Assembly: GCF_026241895.1 (NCBI RefSeq)
Contig: NZ_JAPJIV010000019.1
Location: 1 to 64,000 of the forward strand
Direction of reading: 5' to 3'
From: Pseudomonas sp. RIT-562
GTDB lineage: Bacteria; Pseudomonadota; Gammaproteobacteria; Pseudomonadales; Pseudomonadaceae
DNA length: 64,000 nt
Shown here piece after piece: positions 24,900 through 35,700 of the stretch (its first letter is position 1; every line of letters begins with the position of its first letter). The notes under the pieces were generated by a model. It did no database searches and was not told the origin of the DNA. It saw only the letters and a list, made by a program, of their open reading frames with translations. The translations under genes were made by a program, and so were the position numbers.

Positions 24900-26636
24900 A
24901 TGCGTCGAATTTTTCTGTTGTTTGTTCTATTGATCTCAGGCCTGGCCCAGGCCGCCAACGATCCGTTCGCTACCAAACCGGACTTCCTTCCGGTGGGCAA
25001 GGCGTTCATTTTCACTTCCGAGCGCCTGGATTCCGGTGAGACGCAACTCTATTGGCAGATCGCCGATGGCTACTATCTGTACCAGCAGCGTCTGAAGTTT
25101 GATGGCCTGCCGGTCGAGCACAAACCTGTCTTGCCCCAGGGCGAATCTCATAGCGATGAGTTTTTCGGTGAACAACAGGTGTACCGCCAGGGGCTGGAAC
25201 TGAAGATACCTGCCGGCGCTACCGGGCAGGTCAAGGTAGGATTTCAGGGCTGTGCCGATGCCGGCCTGTGTTATCCGCCGCAAACCCAGGTCGTCGACCT
25301 GGGGGGCACAGCCGTTGTAGCCGCGACCGCCGAGGCGCCGGACCAGGCCCTGGCCAGTGGTTTGCAACAACGGGCGCTGGGCTGGAGCCTCCTGGTGTTC
25401 TTTGGCCTCGGCCTGCTATTGGCGTTCACCCCGTGCACCTTGCCCATGCTGCCGATTCTCGCCGGTTTGATCGTCGGCAGCGGCGCCACGCCTCGACGCG
25501 GCTTCGCCCTCGCCAGCAGTTATGTGGTCAGCATGGCCCTGGTGTATGCGGCGATGGGTGTTCTGGCGGCGATGCTTGGCGCCAATCTGCAGGCCTTGCT
25601 GCAGAACCCGTGGCTGCTGGGCACCTTTGCCGCCGTGTTTGTGTTGCTGGCGTTGCCCATGTTCGGCTTTTTCGAATTGCAGCTGCCGGTGGCCATTCGT
25701 GACCGCCTGGAGAATGTATCGCGCAACCAGCGCGGCGGCAGCCTGATTGGCGCCGGCGTGCTGGGGGCCGTGTCCGGCCTGCTGGTCGGCCCTTGCATGA
25801 CCGCCCCCCTGGCGGGCGCCCTGCTCTACATCGCGCAGAGCGGCAATGCGCTGCATGGCGGGCTGATCCTGTTCGCCATGGGCATCGGAATCGGGGTGCC
25901 GCTGCTGTTGCTGGTAACGGTCGGCAACCGCTTCCTGCCCAAGCCGGGCGCCTGGATGAACCTGCTCAAAGGCGTGTTCGGTTTCCTGTTCCTCGCCACC
26001 GCGCTGCTGATGCTGCGCCCAGTGCTGGATGAATCCCTGTGGGTTGGGCTATGCGGTGCGTTGCTGTTGATCGCGGCTTACAGCGCCTGGAAACAATCCC
26101 AAGGATTTGGCCGGGTAGCCCAGCTGTTCGGCGCCAGTTCGATATTGATGGGCTTGTGGGGCAGCCTGCTGGTGATCGGCGCGGCGGGCGGCGGTGATGA
26201 CTTGTTCAAACCATTGCAGGTCTACAGCGCCGCGAATTCGAGCAGTGTTGCCCGCCCGGTCGGCCACGATGCCTTCACCACCCTCAAGGATCCCGCCGAG
26301 CTGCAGCGGGAACTGGATGCGGCGAAGGCGCAAGGTCAATGGGTGTTGCTCGACTACTACGCCGACTGGTGCGTGTCCTGCAAAATCATGGAAAAACGTG
26401 TGTTCGGCCAGCCAGACGTGCTCGCGGCGCTCAGTGACGTACGCTTGCTGCGCCTGGACGTGACTGCCGACAACGACGCCAGTCGCGAACTTCTTGGCCG
26501 CTACAAAGTGCCAGGACCACCGAGCCTGCTGTGGATTGGCGCCGACGGCGAGGAGCGACGCAGCCAGCGAATTACTGGCGAAGTCGATGCCGCCACTTTC
26601 CTGCAACGCTGGACCCTCACCCGAGAGGCCCGTTAA
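24900..26636 (+). CDS. dsbD: Thiol:disulfide interchange protein DsbD
   Basis: The 578-residue protein carries electrons from cytoplasmic thioredoxin to the periplasm. It has a signal peptide (to about residue 18), an N-terminal alpha domain with GCADAGLCYPP (Cys pair), an eight-segment membrane core with the cysteines in FTPCTLPMLPIL and GPCMTAPLAGALLY, and a C-terminal thioredoxin domain with YADWCVSCK (WCVSC). All six redox cysteines are present. It is the first gene of a set with tlpA- and dsbG-like genes and is probably a second DsbD paralogue, as in P. aeruginosa (PA2478). Confidence 0.93.
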   Translation: MRRIFLLFVLLISGLAQAANDPFATKPDFLPVGKAFIFTSERLDSGETQLYWQIADGYYLYQQRLKFDGLPVEHKPVLPQGESHSDEFFGEQQVYRQGLELKIPAGATGQVKVGFQGCADAGLCYPPQTQVVDLGGTAVVAATAEAPDQALASGLQQRALGWSLLVFFGLGLLLAFTPCTLPMLPILAGLIVGSGATPRRGFALASSYVVSMALVYAAMGVLAAMLGANLQALLQNPWLLGTFAAVFVLLALPMFGFFELQLPVAIRDRLENVSRNQRGGSLIGAGVLGAVSGLLVGPCMTAPLAGALLYIAQSGNALHGGLILFAMGIGIGVPLLLLVTVGNRFLPKPGAWMNLLKGVFGFLFLATALLMLRPVLDESLWVGLCGALLLIAAYSAWKQSQGFGRVAQLFGASSILMGLWGSLLVIGAAGGGDDLFKPLQVYSAANSSSVARPVGHDAFTTLKDPAELQRELDAAKAQGQWVLLDYYADWCVSCKIMEKRVFGQPDVLAALSDVRLLRLDVTADNDASRELLGRYKVPGPPSLLWIGADGEERRSQRITGEVDAATFLQRWTLTREAR

Positions 26637-27493
26637 TGCTGACTCTCACGCTCGGCACCTTTGCCATCGCGCTCAATCACCTGCTGTTGATCGGTGCCCT
26701 GGCGCTGGCCACCTTCGTCGGTTGGCGAGCAGCCAAGCGCGGCGGCGAGAATCCCGAGTCGGTACTGTTCAGCCTGTTCCTGATCGGCATGCTGGCCGCA
26801 CGGATCAGCTTCGTGGCGCTCTATTGGACGCACTATCGCAACGATCCCTGGCAAGTCATCGACCTGCGCGACGGCGGCTTCCTCGCCTGGCCCGGGGTGA
26901 TCGCGCTGCTGCTCGCCGCCGTGTTTCGAGGCTGGCGCCGTCCCGGCCTGCGCCGTCCGCTGGGGTTTGGCGTCGGCAGCGGCCTGGCGTTCTGGCTGCT
27001 CGCCACGTTTTCCCTGTCCATCTACGAACAGGGCACGCGCCTGCCGGAAATCACCTTGCGCAACGCGGCCGGGGAAACCGTGCAGCTGGAGGACTACAAG
27101 GGTGGCCCGCTGGTCATCAATCTCTGGGCCACCTGGTGCCCGCCCTGTCGCCGGGAAATGCCGGTGCTGGAAAACGCCCAGCAACAGCGTCCGGACCTGA
27201 CTTTCCTATTCGTCAATCAGGCCGAGAGCATGCAAAGCGTCAGCACCTACCTGGAAACCCAGGGCCTGAGCCTGTCGAACGTACTGTTCGATGGCAGTGG
27301 CCGCCTGGGCCAGGCAGTAGGTTCGATGGCCTTGCCGACTACGCTGTTCTATAACAATGAGGGCCGCCTGCTGGGCAGCCATCTGGGAGAACTGTCGGAA
27401 GCCAGCCTGGCCCGCGCCCTGGAAAACTTCGACAGCCCCAACTCCACTACTTCTTCAAGGAAACTCCCATGCCCCGCCTCCGCCACCTGCTGA
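26636..27493 (+). CDS. Membrane-anchored TlpA-type thiol:disulfide reductase
   Basis: The 285-residue protein has four membrane segments in its first 125 residues (LNHLLLIGALALATFVGW, VLFSLFLIGMLAARISFVALYW and two more), in a pattern seen at the start of prolipoprotein diacylglyceryl transferases. A periplasmic thioredoxin domain of the TlpA/ResA group follows, with NLWATWCPPCRREMP (WCPPC at about residue 170) and the cis-Pro loop MALPTTLFYN. It overlaps the dsbD stop by one base and the dsbG start by 25 bases. It likely receives electrons from DsbD; the client is unknown. Confidence 0.85.
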   Translation: MLTLTLGTFAIALNHLLLIGALALATFVGWRAAKRGGENPESVLFSLFLIGMLAARISFVALYWTHYRNDPWQVIDLRDGGFLAWPGVIALLLAAVFRGWRRPGLRRPLGFGVGSGLAFWLLATFSLSIYEQGTRLPEITLRNAAGETVQLEDYKGGPLVINLWATWCPPCRREMPVLENAQQQRPDLTFLFVNQAESMQSVSTYLETQGLSLSNVLFDGSGRLGQAVGSMALPTTLFYNNEGRLLGSHLGELSEASLARALENFDSPNSTTSSRKLPCPASATC

Positions 27494-28239
27494 CGTTGAC
27501 CCTGGGCACAGCCCTGTTGCACCTGCCATTTGCCCAGGCTGCCGAGGAGTTACCTGAAGCGATCAAGAAGATCGAAGCCAAGGGCGCAAAAATCGTCGGC
27601 CAGTTCGACGCACCGGACGGTCTGCGCGGTTATGCCGCGCAATACCAGAACCGCGGCATGGCGCTGTACCTGACCCCGGATGGCAAACACGTGCTGCTGG
27701 GCAATCTGTATGACGCCGAGGGCAACGACCTCAGCAGCGCGCCCCTGCAGAAGCTGGTCTACGCGCCGATGTCCAAGGAAGTCTGGGGCAAGATGGAAGC
27801 GAGCAACTGGATTGCCGACGGCAACAAGGACGCTCCACGCGTGGTGTACCTGTTCAGCGATCCGAATTGCCCTTACTGCAACATGTTCTGGGAACAAGCG
27901 CGGCCGTGGGTTAAAGCCGGCAAAGTGCAGCTGCGGCACATTATGGTCGGCATCATTCGCGAGGACAGCCCGGGCAAATCCGCAGCGCTGCTGGCCGCCA
28001 AGGATCCGCAAAAAGCCTTGGCCGACCACGAAAAATCCGGCAAGGCCAGTACGCTCAAGGCCTTGAAAGATGTCCCACCAGCGATCCAGGCCAAGCTCGC
28101 GGCGAACATGCAGCTAATGGAAGAGCTGGAGTTGTCGGCTACTCCGGCGATTTTCTACATGGACGACAAGGGTGAGTTGCAACAACAGCAGGGTGCACCG
28201 TCGCCGGATAAGTTGGTGAAGATTTTAGGGCCAAAGTGA
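27469..28239 (+). CDS. dsbG: Thiol:disulfide isomerase/oxidase DsbG
   Basis: The 256-residue periplasmic protein has a signal peptide (ALLHLPFAQAAEE), an N-terminal dimerisation domain (IKKIEAKGAKIVGQFDAP) and a thioredoxin domain with FSDPNCPYCNMFWEQ, giving the CPYC active site (about residue 132), and the cis-Pro loop in LSATPAIFYMDD. DsbG protects or reduces single cysteines in periplasmic proteins using electrons from DsbD, which fits the operon. The start lies inside the 3' end of the tlpA-like gene. Confidence 0.9.
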   Translation: MPRLRHLLTLTLGTALLHLPFAQAAEELPEAIKKIEAKGAKIVGQFDAPDGLRGYAAQYQNRGMALYLTPDGKHVLLGNLYDAEGNDLSSAPLQKLVYAPMSKEVWGKMEASNWIADGNKDAPRVVYLFSDPNCPYCNMFWEQARPWVKAGKVQLRHIMVGIIREDSPGKSAALLAAKDPQKALADHEKSGKASTLKALKDVPPAIQAKLAANMQLMEELELSATPAIFYMDDKGELQQQQGAPSPDKLVKILGPK

Positions 28240-28284
28240 GGCTTGGGAGCGTGCATTCAGGGTAGGCGCGTTATCGTTGACGTC

Positions 28285-28310
28285 CATCGCCGGCAAGCCG
28301 GGCTCCTACG
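28285..28310. repeat. Isolated REP variant
   Basis: CATCGCCGGCAAGCCGGGCTCCTACG is a second REP subtype with a CCGGC..GCCGG palindrome. It precedes the large repeat array. Confidence 0.65.
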
Positions 28311-28338
28311 TAGGGACCGTGCACAATCAGATAAGCGT

Positions 28339-28696
28339 AGCGCGCCGGCTTGATGCCTTGGTCGGCCCGAAGGCCGCCACGGCCCGGTTGTTGATCGCGG
28401 ACGCCCATTAACCACGCTGGCCGAACGCAGGCATTGCGCAGCGGGGAAACCGGCAAGGATGCCGGTTTAGCCGCGCTGGGCCAGGGACGGCCCATCGCGG
28501 CGACCCGCGGAGCAATGCCGGAGAGAGGGCACACCGAGCCTAAGCGAGGTGCCGAGTGGTGGGGCAAAAGGCGCTTGGTTACTTGGCGCCTCTCCAAGTG
28601 ACCCGCCGTAAGGGCGGAACCAATGGCAGCCGTGACCGCAGAAATGGATATGCCCCCCTCAAATGGCCCCATCGCGAGCAAGCTTTGCTCCCACAG
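28339..28696. repeat. Large repeat core, copy 1 (358 bp)
   Basis: This is the first of three direct copies of a 358-bp core running from AGCGCGCCGGC to the REP-like end GCTTTGCTCCCACAG. Copies 1 and 2 differ at only about three positions. The core contains several inverted repeats: AACCGGCAAGGATGCCGGTT, ACTTGG-7-CCAAGT (28581-28599) and CCGCC-GTAA-GGGCGG. A frame of 123-136 residues on the minus strand crosses each copy, but it is probably not a gene. Confidence 0.9.
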
Positions 28697-28708
28697 TTAT
28701 TCTGTCCA

Positions 28709-28800
28709 CACAAGTACCCTGTTCCCAGAGTTAATCTGCTCCACAAGTACCCTGTTCCCACAGTGAATCTACTTCCACAAGTATTCTGAGCTCACAAGGT
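28709..28800. repeat. 33/34-bp tandem repeats, block 1
   Basis: The unit starts CACAAGTACCCTGTTCCC and continues with A/T-rich sequence to CTTC or GCTC. Starts are at 28709, 28742 and 28776; the last unit is a variant (CACAAGTATTCTGAGCTC). The block joins core copies 1 and 2. Confidence 0.85.
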
Positions 28801-28840
28801 CCCATCCAAATTCAAGGGATGTGCAGGGTCAAACAAGCGC

Positions 28841-29198
28841 AGCGCGCCGGCTTGATGCCTTGGTCGGCCCGAAGGCCGCCACGGCCAGGTTGTTGATCGC
28901 GGACGCCCATTAACCACGCTGGCCGAACGCAGGCATTGCGCAGCGGGGAAACCGGCAAGGATGCCGGTTTAGCCGCGCTGGGCCAGGGACGGCCCATCGC
29001 GGCGACCCGCGGAGCAATGCCGGAGAGAGGGCACACCGAGCCTAAGCGAGGTGCCGAGTGGTGGGGCAAAAGGCGCTTGGTTACTTGGCGCCTCTCCAAG
29101 TGACCCGCCGTAAGGGCGGAACCAATGATAGCCGTGACCGCAGAAATGGATATGCCCCCCTCAAATGGCCCCATCGCGAGCAAGCTTTGCTCCCACAG
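28841..29198. repeat. Large repeat core, copy 2 (358 bp)
   Basis: This is the second direct copy, the same length as copy 1 and nearly identical. The spacing from copy 1 is 502 bp. Confidence 0.9.
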
Positions 29199-29210
29199 TT
29201 ATTCTGTCCA

Positions 29211-29368
29211 CACAAGTACCCTGTTCCCGCAATGAATCTACTTCCACAAGTACCCTGTTCCCACAGTTAATCTGCTCCACAAGTACCCTGTTCCCACAGT
29301 GAATCTACTTCTACAAGTACCCTGTTCCCACAGTGAATCTACTTCCACAAGTATTCTGAGCTCACAGG
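29211..29368. repeat. 33/34-bp tandem repeats, block 2
   Basis: Five units start at 29211, 29245, 29278, 29312 and 29346; the fourth begins TACAAG and the last is the same CACAAGTATTCTGAGCTC variant that ends block 1. Two more units than block 1 account exactly for the 68-bp longer period between core copies 2 and 3. Confidence 0.87.
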
Positions 29369-29410
29369 ATCCCATCCAAATTCAAGGGATGTGCAGGGTC
29401 AAACAAGCAC

Positions 29411-29768
29411 AGCGCGCCGGCTTGATGCCTTGGTCGGCCCGAAGGCCGCCACGGCCGGGTTGTTGATCGCGGACGCCCATTAACCACGCTGGCCGAACGC
29501 AGGTATTGCGCAGCGGGTAAACCGGCAAGGATGCCGGTTTAGCCGCGCTGGGCCAGGGACGGCCCATCGCGGCGACCCGCGGAGCAATGCCGGAGAGAGG
29601 GCACACCGAGCCTAAGCGAGGTGCCGAGTGGTGGGGCAAAAGGCGCTTGGTTACTTGGCGCCTCTCCAAGTGACCCGCCGTAAGGGCGGAACCAATGACA
29701 GCCGTGACCGCAGAAATGGATATGCCCCCCTCAAATGGCCCCATCGCGAGCAAGCTTTGCTCCCACAG
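29411..29768. repeat. Large repeat core, copy 3 (358 bp)
   Basis: This is the third direct copy, 570 bp after copy 2, with a few substitutions (for example GGTATTGCGCAGCGGGTAAACC). It ends 30 bases before the pvdL stop codon, so the whole interval 28240-29798 is repeat DNA without a supported gene. Confidence 0.9.
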
Positions 29769-29798
29769 TCATAAATATTCCCAAGCAATCCCAAAGAA

Positions 29799-32700
29799 TC
29801 ACAACCCCTCAAGCTCCGCCATCAAATCATTCAACCGATCCACCTTCTCCTCAGTGATATCGCCAGTCGCCAGCCCATCAATGTATTCGGCCAACTCCTC
29901 AACAGTGCTGCACTCGAACATCGCCCGCAGCGGCACATCACGCTGCAACGCCTTCTGCACCCGCGAAGCAATCTGCGTCGCCAGCAACGAATGGCCGCCC
30001 AACTCAAAGAAATTATCGCGAACACCGACCCTGTCGACCTTCAACACCTCAGCCCAGATGTCCGCCAACTTCAGCTCAAGCTCACTGCGCGGCGCCTGAT
30101 AATCCTGGCCCTGCAACTGACCGATTTCCAAAGCCGGCAAAGCCTTGCGATCAAGCTTGCCGTTGGCATTGAGCGGCATCCGCTCCAGCCACAACCAATG
30201 CAGCGGCACCATGTATTCCGGTAACTCCGCACGCAGACGCTGCTTAATGCGCTCCAGGCGTTCGCCGGGATTGAGTGCTGAATCCGCCGCCACCAGATAA
30301 CCCACCAGGTGCTTGCCATTGGCGCCCTCCTGCACGCCTACGGCGGCGTCCCGAACCTCTGGCTGTTCGTGCAGGCGCGCCTCGATTTCACCCAGCTCGA
30401 TGCGATAGCCGCGAATTTTTACCTGATGATCGATGCGCCCAACATACTCCAGCACACCATCGCTGCGACGCCGGGCCAGGTCACCGGTGCGATACAGACG
30501 ATCCCCCGGCGCGCCGAACGGATTGGGCACGAACGCCTGGGCAGTGCGCAGCGGATCGCTCACATAGCCGCGTCCAACCCCGGTCCCGGCAACACACAAT
30601 TCGCCCACTGCGCCCAACGGCACCAACTCCAGCGCGCCATCCAGCAGGTACAGGCGGTTGTTGTCGGTCGGCGTACCGATCGGCAAATAGGTACTGCGGG
30701 TCGAGGCCAGGTCGACCCGATAAAAAGCCACGTCATCGGAACATTCCGCCGGGCCATAGGCATTCACCAGGCCGATCTGCGGGTAACGCAGCAGCCATTG
30801 GTGGGCCAGCTCGGGCGGCATGGCTTCACCGGTCGGCAGCATCCAGCGCAGGCCATCGAGGCTCATGCGTTCCAGGGCGAGCATGCCCTGGATCAGCGAC
30901 GGCACGCTCTCCAATACGGTGACGCCCTGGGCGGCCACGTGTGCCAGCAGTCCCTGCGGATCATGGGCGATGACGTTCGGCACGATGTCCACCCGCGCTC
31001 CGAACAGCGGCGCAGCGAGGAATTGCCAGACCGAAATGTCGAAGCTTTGCGAAGCGGTCTGCGCGATCACATCCTGCTCGCTCAGGTCCAGGTACGGCAC
31101 CTTGCTCAACTGATTGTTGAGCATGCCACGCTGCTCGACCATCACGCCCTTCGGCAAGCCGGTGGAACCCGAGGTGTAGATCACATAAGCGAGGTTGTCC
31201 GGGCCACTGTAGAGGCCAGGATTGGTGACCGCCACGGCGCTTGCTTGCACCTCTTCCCAGACCAGCAACTTCGGCCGAGCCGCGCAACTGAATGAGTCCA
31301 GCAGAGCAACCGCCTGCTCGCGGCAAGCCTGGGTGCAGACCAGCAATGGCGTGCGGCTCAGATCGACGATGCGGCTCAATCGCTGGCTCGGCAGACCAGG
31401 ATCCAGCGGCAGATAACCCGCACCCGCCTTGAAGCTGCCGATAATCATCCCGAGCAAATCAAGGTTGCGTTCGGCCAGCAAGGCCACCGGTTGATCCAGC
31501 CCGACTCCGGCCGCCTGCAGTGCATGACCGAGGCGGTTACTGCACTCATTCAGTTCGGCATAGGTGTGCTGCTGATCGAGGAAGCTGGCGGCCACTCGCT
31601 GCGGATGCCTGGCCACCTGCTCCTCGAACAGCGCAACGTAGCTCTGCGCCAGGGGATATTCATGGGCGCTCTGGTTGCACCCGTGGATCAGGAATTCCTG
31701 TTCCTCGACACCCAGCAGCGGCAAGTCCGCCATGTCGCCATGGAAGCCCTGCATCAGCGCCAGCAGCAGGCGCTTGAATTCGGCGAGCATGCGTTCGACC
31801 GTGGACTCGTCGAAGAAACGTTGATCGTAAAACAGATGCAGGCCCAGGTCGTCACCCGGATAACACACCGCCGTCAGTGGGAAATTGGTGTGGGTACGGC
31901 CTGAATCCGAAGTCGCATTAAGGCTCTGCGCGCGATCGAGTACCGAGACCTCGACCGGGGCGTTTTCAAACACGAACAAGCTGTCGAACAGCGGCTGGCC
32001 CTTGGGCAGCTCACTGTGTTCCTGAATGCTCACCAATGGCAGGTACTCGTATTCGCGCAGCTGCATATTGCTGTCGAGCAACTCGCCAAGCCATTGGCGA
32101 ACGCTGCACCGCTGATCGTCTCCAGGCATTTTCACCCGCAGCGCGATGCTGTTGATGAACAGCCCCACAGTGCGTTGCATCGCCGGTATTTCTACCGGGC
32201 GCCCAGCGACCGTGACGCCAAACAACACGTCGCGATCGCCACTGAGGCGCCGCAGGACCAGGGCCCACGCCGCCTGGGCGAAAGTGTTGATGGTCAATTG
32301 ATGGGCCTGGGCCAGTTCGCGCAGTTGCACGCCATCCCGGGCATCCAGGCGGGTGTAGCAGTTGCCGACGACCATGCCGCCGCTTTCGCCGGCATGTTCG
32401 CGCAGGAAGGGTCGGTCGCTGGGGATCGGCGTGGTCCGTTCAAAACCCTGCAGATTGCTTTTCCACCACTGCCGGGCTTCGGCGAGGCTCTGGCCTTGCA
32501 ACCAGGCGATGTAGTCGCGGTAGCGCGGCGGCAGCGCCAACTGGGCATCGCGCCCTTCACCGAGGGCGGAGTAGATCTCAAAGAAGTCATTCATCAACAG
32601 CGATCGGCACCAGGCATCGATCAGGATGTGGTGATTGCTCATCATGAACCAGTAACGCGCCGCGTCGACACGGATCAGGCGCAGGTGGAACGGCGCCTGG

Positions 32701-35700
32701 TTGAGCAGATCGAATCCGGTCTCTCGCTCGTTTTTGAGCAACGCCTGCAACTTGGGTTCTTGCTCGGCCTGGGCTATGGCCGACCAGTCGTGGTACTCGA
32801 TCGGCGTGCTGCCCGGCTTGTGGATCACCTGCAGCATGTCCTCGCCGACGTTCCAGCAGAAGGATGCGCGCAGGGCCTCGTGACGGGCGATCACCGCATG
32901 CCAGGCTTGGGCAAAACGCTGCGGGTCGAGCTCGCTGTTGATGCGGTAGCGGTCCTGCATGTAGTACAGGCCGGTGCCTGGTTCCAGCAAGGTGTGCAAC
33001 AGCATGCCTTCCTGCATCGGCGTCAGCGGGTAGACGTCTTCGATGAGCGCGGCCGGCACCGGCAGCGCGTCGAGCTGGGGTTGGCTGAGTTTCGCCAGCG
33101 GGAAGTCCGACGGCGTCAGGCCGCCCGCGTCATCGCGCAGGCAGTGCTCGATCAGGCCCTGCAATTGTTCGAGGTAGGCGTTTGCCAACTCAGTGATGGT
33201 TTGCCGATCGTGGCGCTCGGTGCTGAAGGTCCAGCGCATCACCAGCTCACCGCCGTAGACCTGGCTGTCGACGCTCAGCTCATTGGGCAGTGCAGCCTGC
33301 GGATCGTGGGCTGCGCCGACCGGTTCATCCAGCGGGCGGAACAAGGCGTCGTCAGCAAAGCTCTGGTCGAACTGGCCCAGGTAATTGAAGGTGAGCTGCG
33401 GGACTGGCAAGGCCGCCATGGCCTCGCGGCAGGCGTCATCGGCCAGATACCGCAGTACCCCGTAACCCAGGCCCTTGTGCGGCACGGCGCGCAGTTGCTC
33501 CTTGATCGCCTTGATCGAGTGCCCCTGGTCGAGCGCTGGAGTCAGGCGCAACGCGAATGCGCTGGTAAACCAGCCGACCGTGCGGCTCAGGTCGACTTCT
33601 TCGAACAGGGTCTCGCGGCCGTGGCCTTCGAGCTGGATCAACGCCGACTCATGCCCGCTCCAGCGGCACACAACCCGAGCCAGCGCGGTTAGCAGCAGGT
33701 CGTTGACCTGGGTGCGATAGGCGCTGGGAGCCTGTTGCAGCAACTGCCGGGTACGTTCAGCGTCCAGGCGGACGCTAATGGTCTCGGCGTGGCGGTGCTG
33801 CCGTCCGCCCTCGGGTCGGGCACACGGCAGCGCGACATCCGGCCCCGCCAGTTGCGCCTGCCACCAGCCCAGTTCCTCGCGCAGGGATTCGCTGCCGGCA
33901 TAGGCCTGCAAGCGCGCGGCCCAGTCACGCAAGGCACTGGTCTTCGCCGGCAGTTGCACAGGTTTTGCGCCGATCAACTGACGATAAGCCGTCTGTACAT
34001 CGTCCAGCAGCACTCGCCAGGAGACCCCGTCGACCACCAGGTGGTGAATGGCGATGAACAGGCGTTGCTGCCCCTGCGGACCATCCACCAACAGCGCCCG
34101 CAGCAACGGCCCCTGCGCAAGATCGAGGCTGCGCTGGGCGTCGGCGAACAGCGCGATGCACTGCTCCATGGATTTGACCCGCACCTGCCACAGCACCGGG
34201 ATCTCGCTGGCCGCCTGGTGTTCGGCGCGCCAGGCCCCCGCTGCCCTGGTGAAGCGCAATCGCAGCGCATCATGCTGCGCGATCACCGCCAGCAATGCCT
34301 GCTCCAGGCAATGGGGCTCGAGTAACACGGTCGGTTCCAGCAGCAAAGCCTGGTTCCAGTGCTGCGGTTCGGGGAATTTGCTGTCGAAGAACCAGTGCTG
34401 GATCGGCGTCATCCGCGACTCGCCGCTGAGCAGTCCTTGTTCGGCCACCACCTGCTCAGTGCGCGTGGCGATGGCGGCAAGTGTCTGCACTGTCTGGTGC
34501 TGGAACAGGTCCCGCGGGCTGAAATGAATGCCTTGCTGACGGGCCCGGCTGACCACCTGGATCGACAGGATCGAATCGCCACCGAGTTCGAAAAAGTTGT
34601 CGTTCAAACCGACCTGCGAGACGTTCAGCACTTCACACCAGATGCTGGCCAGGGTCAGTTCCAGCTCGTTGCGCGGCGCCACGTAATGCTGACGATTGAG
34701 CTCCGGGTCCGGCGCTGGCAGCGCGCGGCGATCGAGCTTGCCGTTGGCCGTCAGCGGCCAGTGGGCCAGCAGGATCAGATGCGTCGGCACCATATAGTCC
34801 GGCAGCTGGGTTTTGAGGTGCGCCTTGAGGGATTCGCGCAGGTCTGTCTGGTGCGCTTCATCCTGGTTTGCAACCGCCGTCAGCAGGTAGCCGACCAGCT
34901 GTTTGCCGCTTGGCGCATCGAGCGCCAGCACCACCGCTTCGCGCACCGACTCATGCTCCAGCAGGCGGTTTTCGATCTCGCCAAGCTCAATGCGAAAACC
35001 GCGGATCTTCACTTGATGATCGATGCGTCCGAGGTATTCCACCAGCCCGTCGTCGCGCTGGCGCACCAGGTCGCCAGTGCGATACAGGCGCCCGCCATCG
35101 GTGGCAAAGGGGTCGGCGACGAACCGCTCGGCAGTCATGCCCGGACGCTCGTGGTAACCCTGGGCCATGCCGGCGCCACCGATGAACAGCTCGCCCGTTG
35201 CGCCCTGGGGTACCAACGCCAGGTCGGCGTCGAGGATGTAGGCGACCCGAGCGCCGATCACGCTGCCTATCGGTACGCTGCCCATGCCTTCTTCCAGTTT
35301 TTCCGGGGCCAGGCTGGCCAGCGGCATGACCACGGTTTCAGTCGGACCATAGGCATTGAAGAACAGGCTCGGCTTGAACGCTGCGCGAATTCGCTGCAGA
35401 TGTTCACCGGTCAAGGCCTCACCACCGGTAATGCACATGCGCACCGGCAAGGTCTCATTGCGGGTGGCGAGCCATTGTGCCAACTGGCTGCCATAGCTTG
35501 GAGTGAAGCCGAGGATGTTGATCGGGTGCCGACGGATCAGCTCGCAGATTTCCTCGGCATCCCACTGACCCTGCGCTCGCAATACCACCTGAGCGCCGCT
35601 CAACAGCGGCACCAGCAAGCGCTCGGTGGCGGCGTCGAAATTGATCGAGTAGAAATGCAGTTCGCAATCGTCGGGCCGCATGCCGAAGCGCTCGATGACC

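Noticed and set aside
28271..29753. Minus-strand reading frames of 123-136 residues repeated in each large repeat copy
   Set aside because: They start inside the REP-like end, contain the palindromic stems, and match because the DNA is repeated. The stem change in copy 4 keeps pairing and not codons. I treat them as non-coding.
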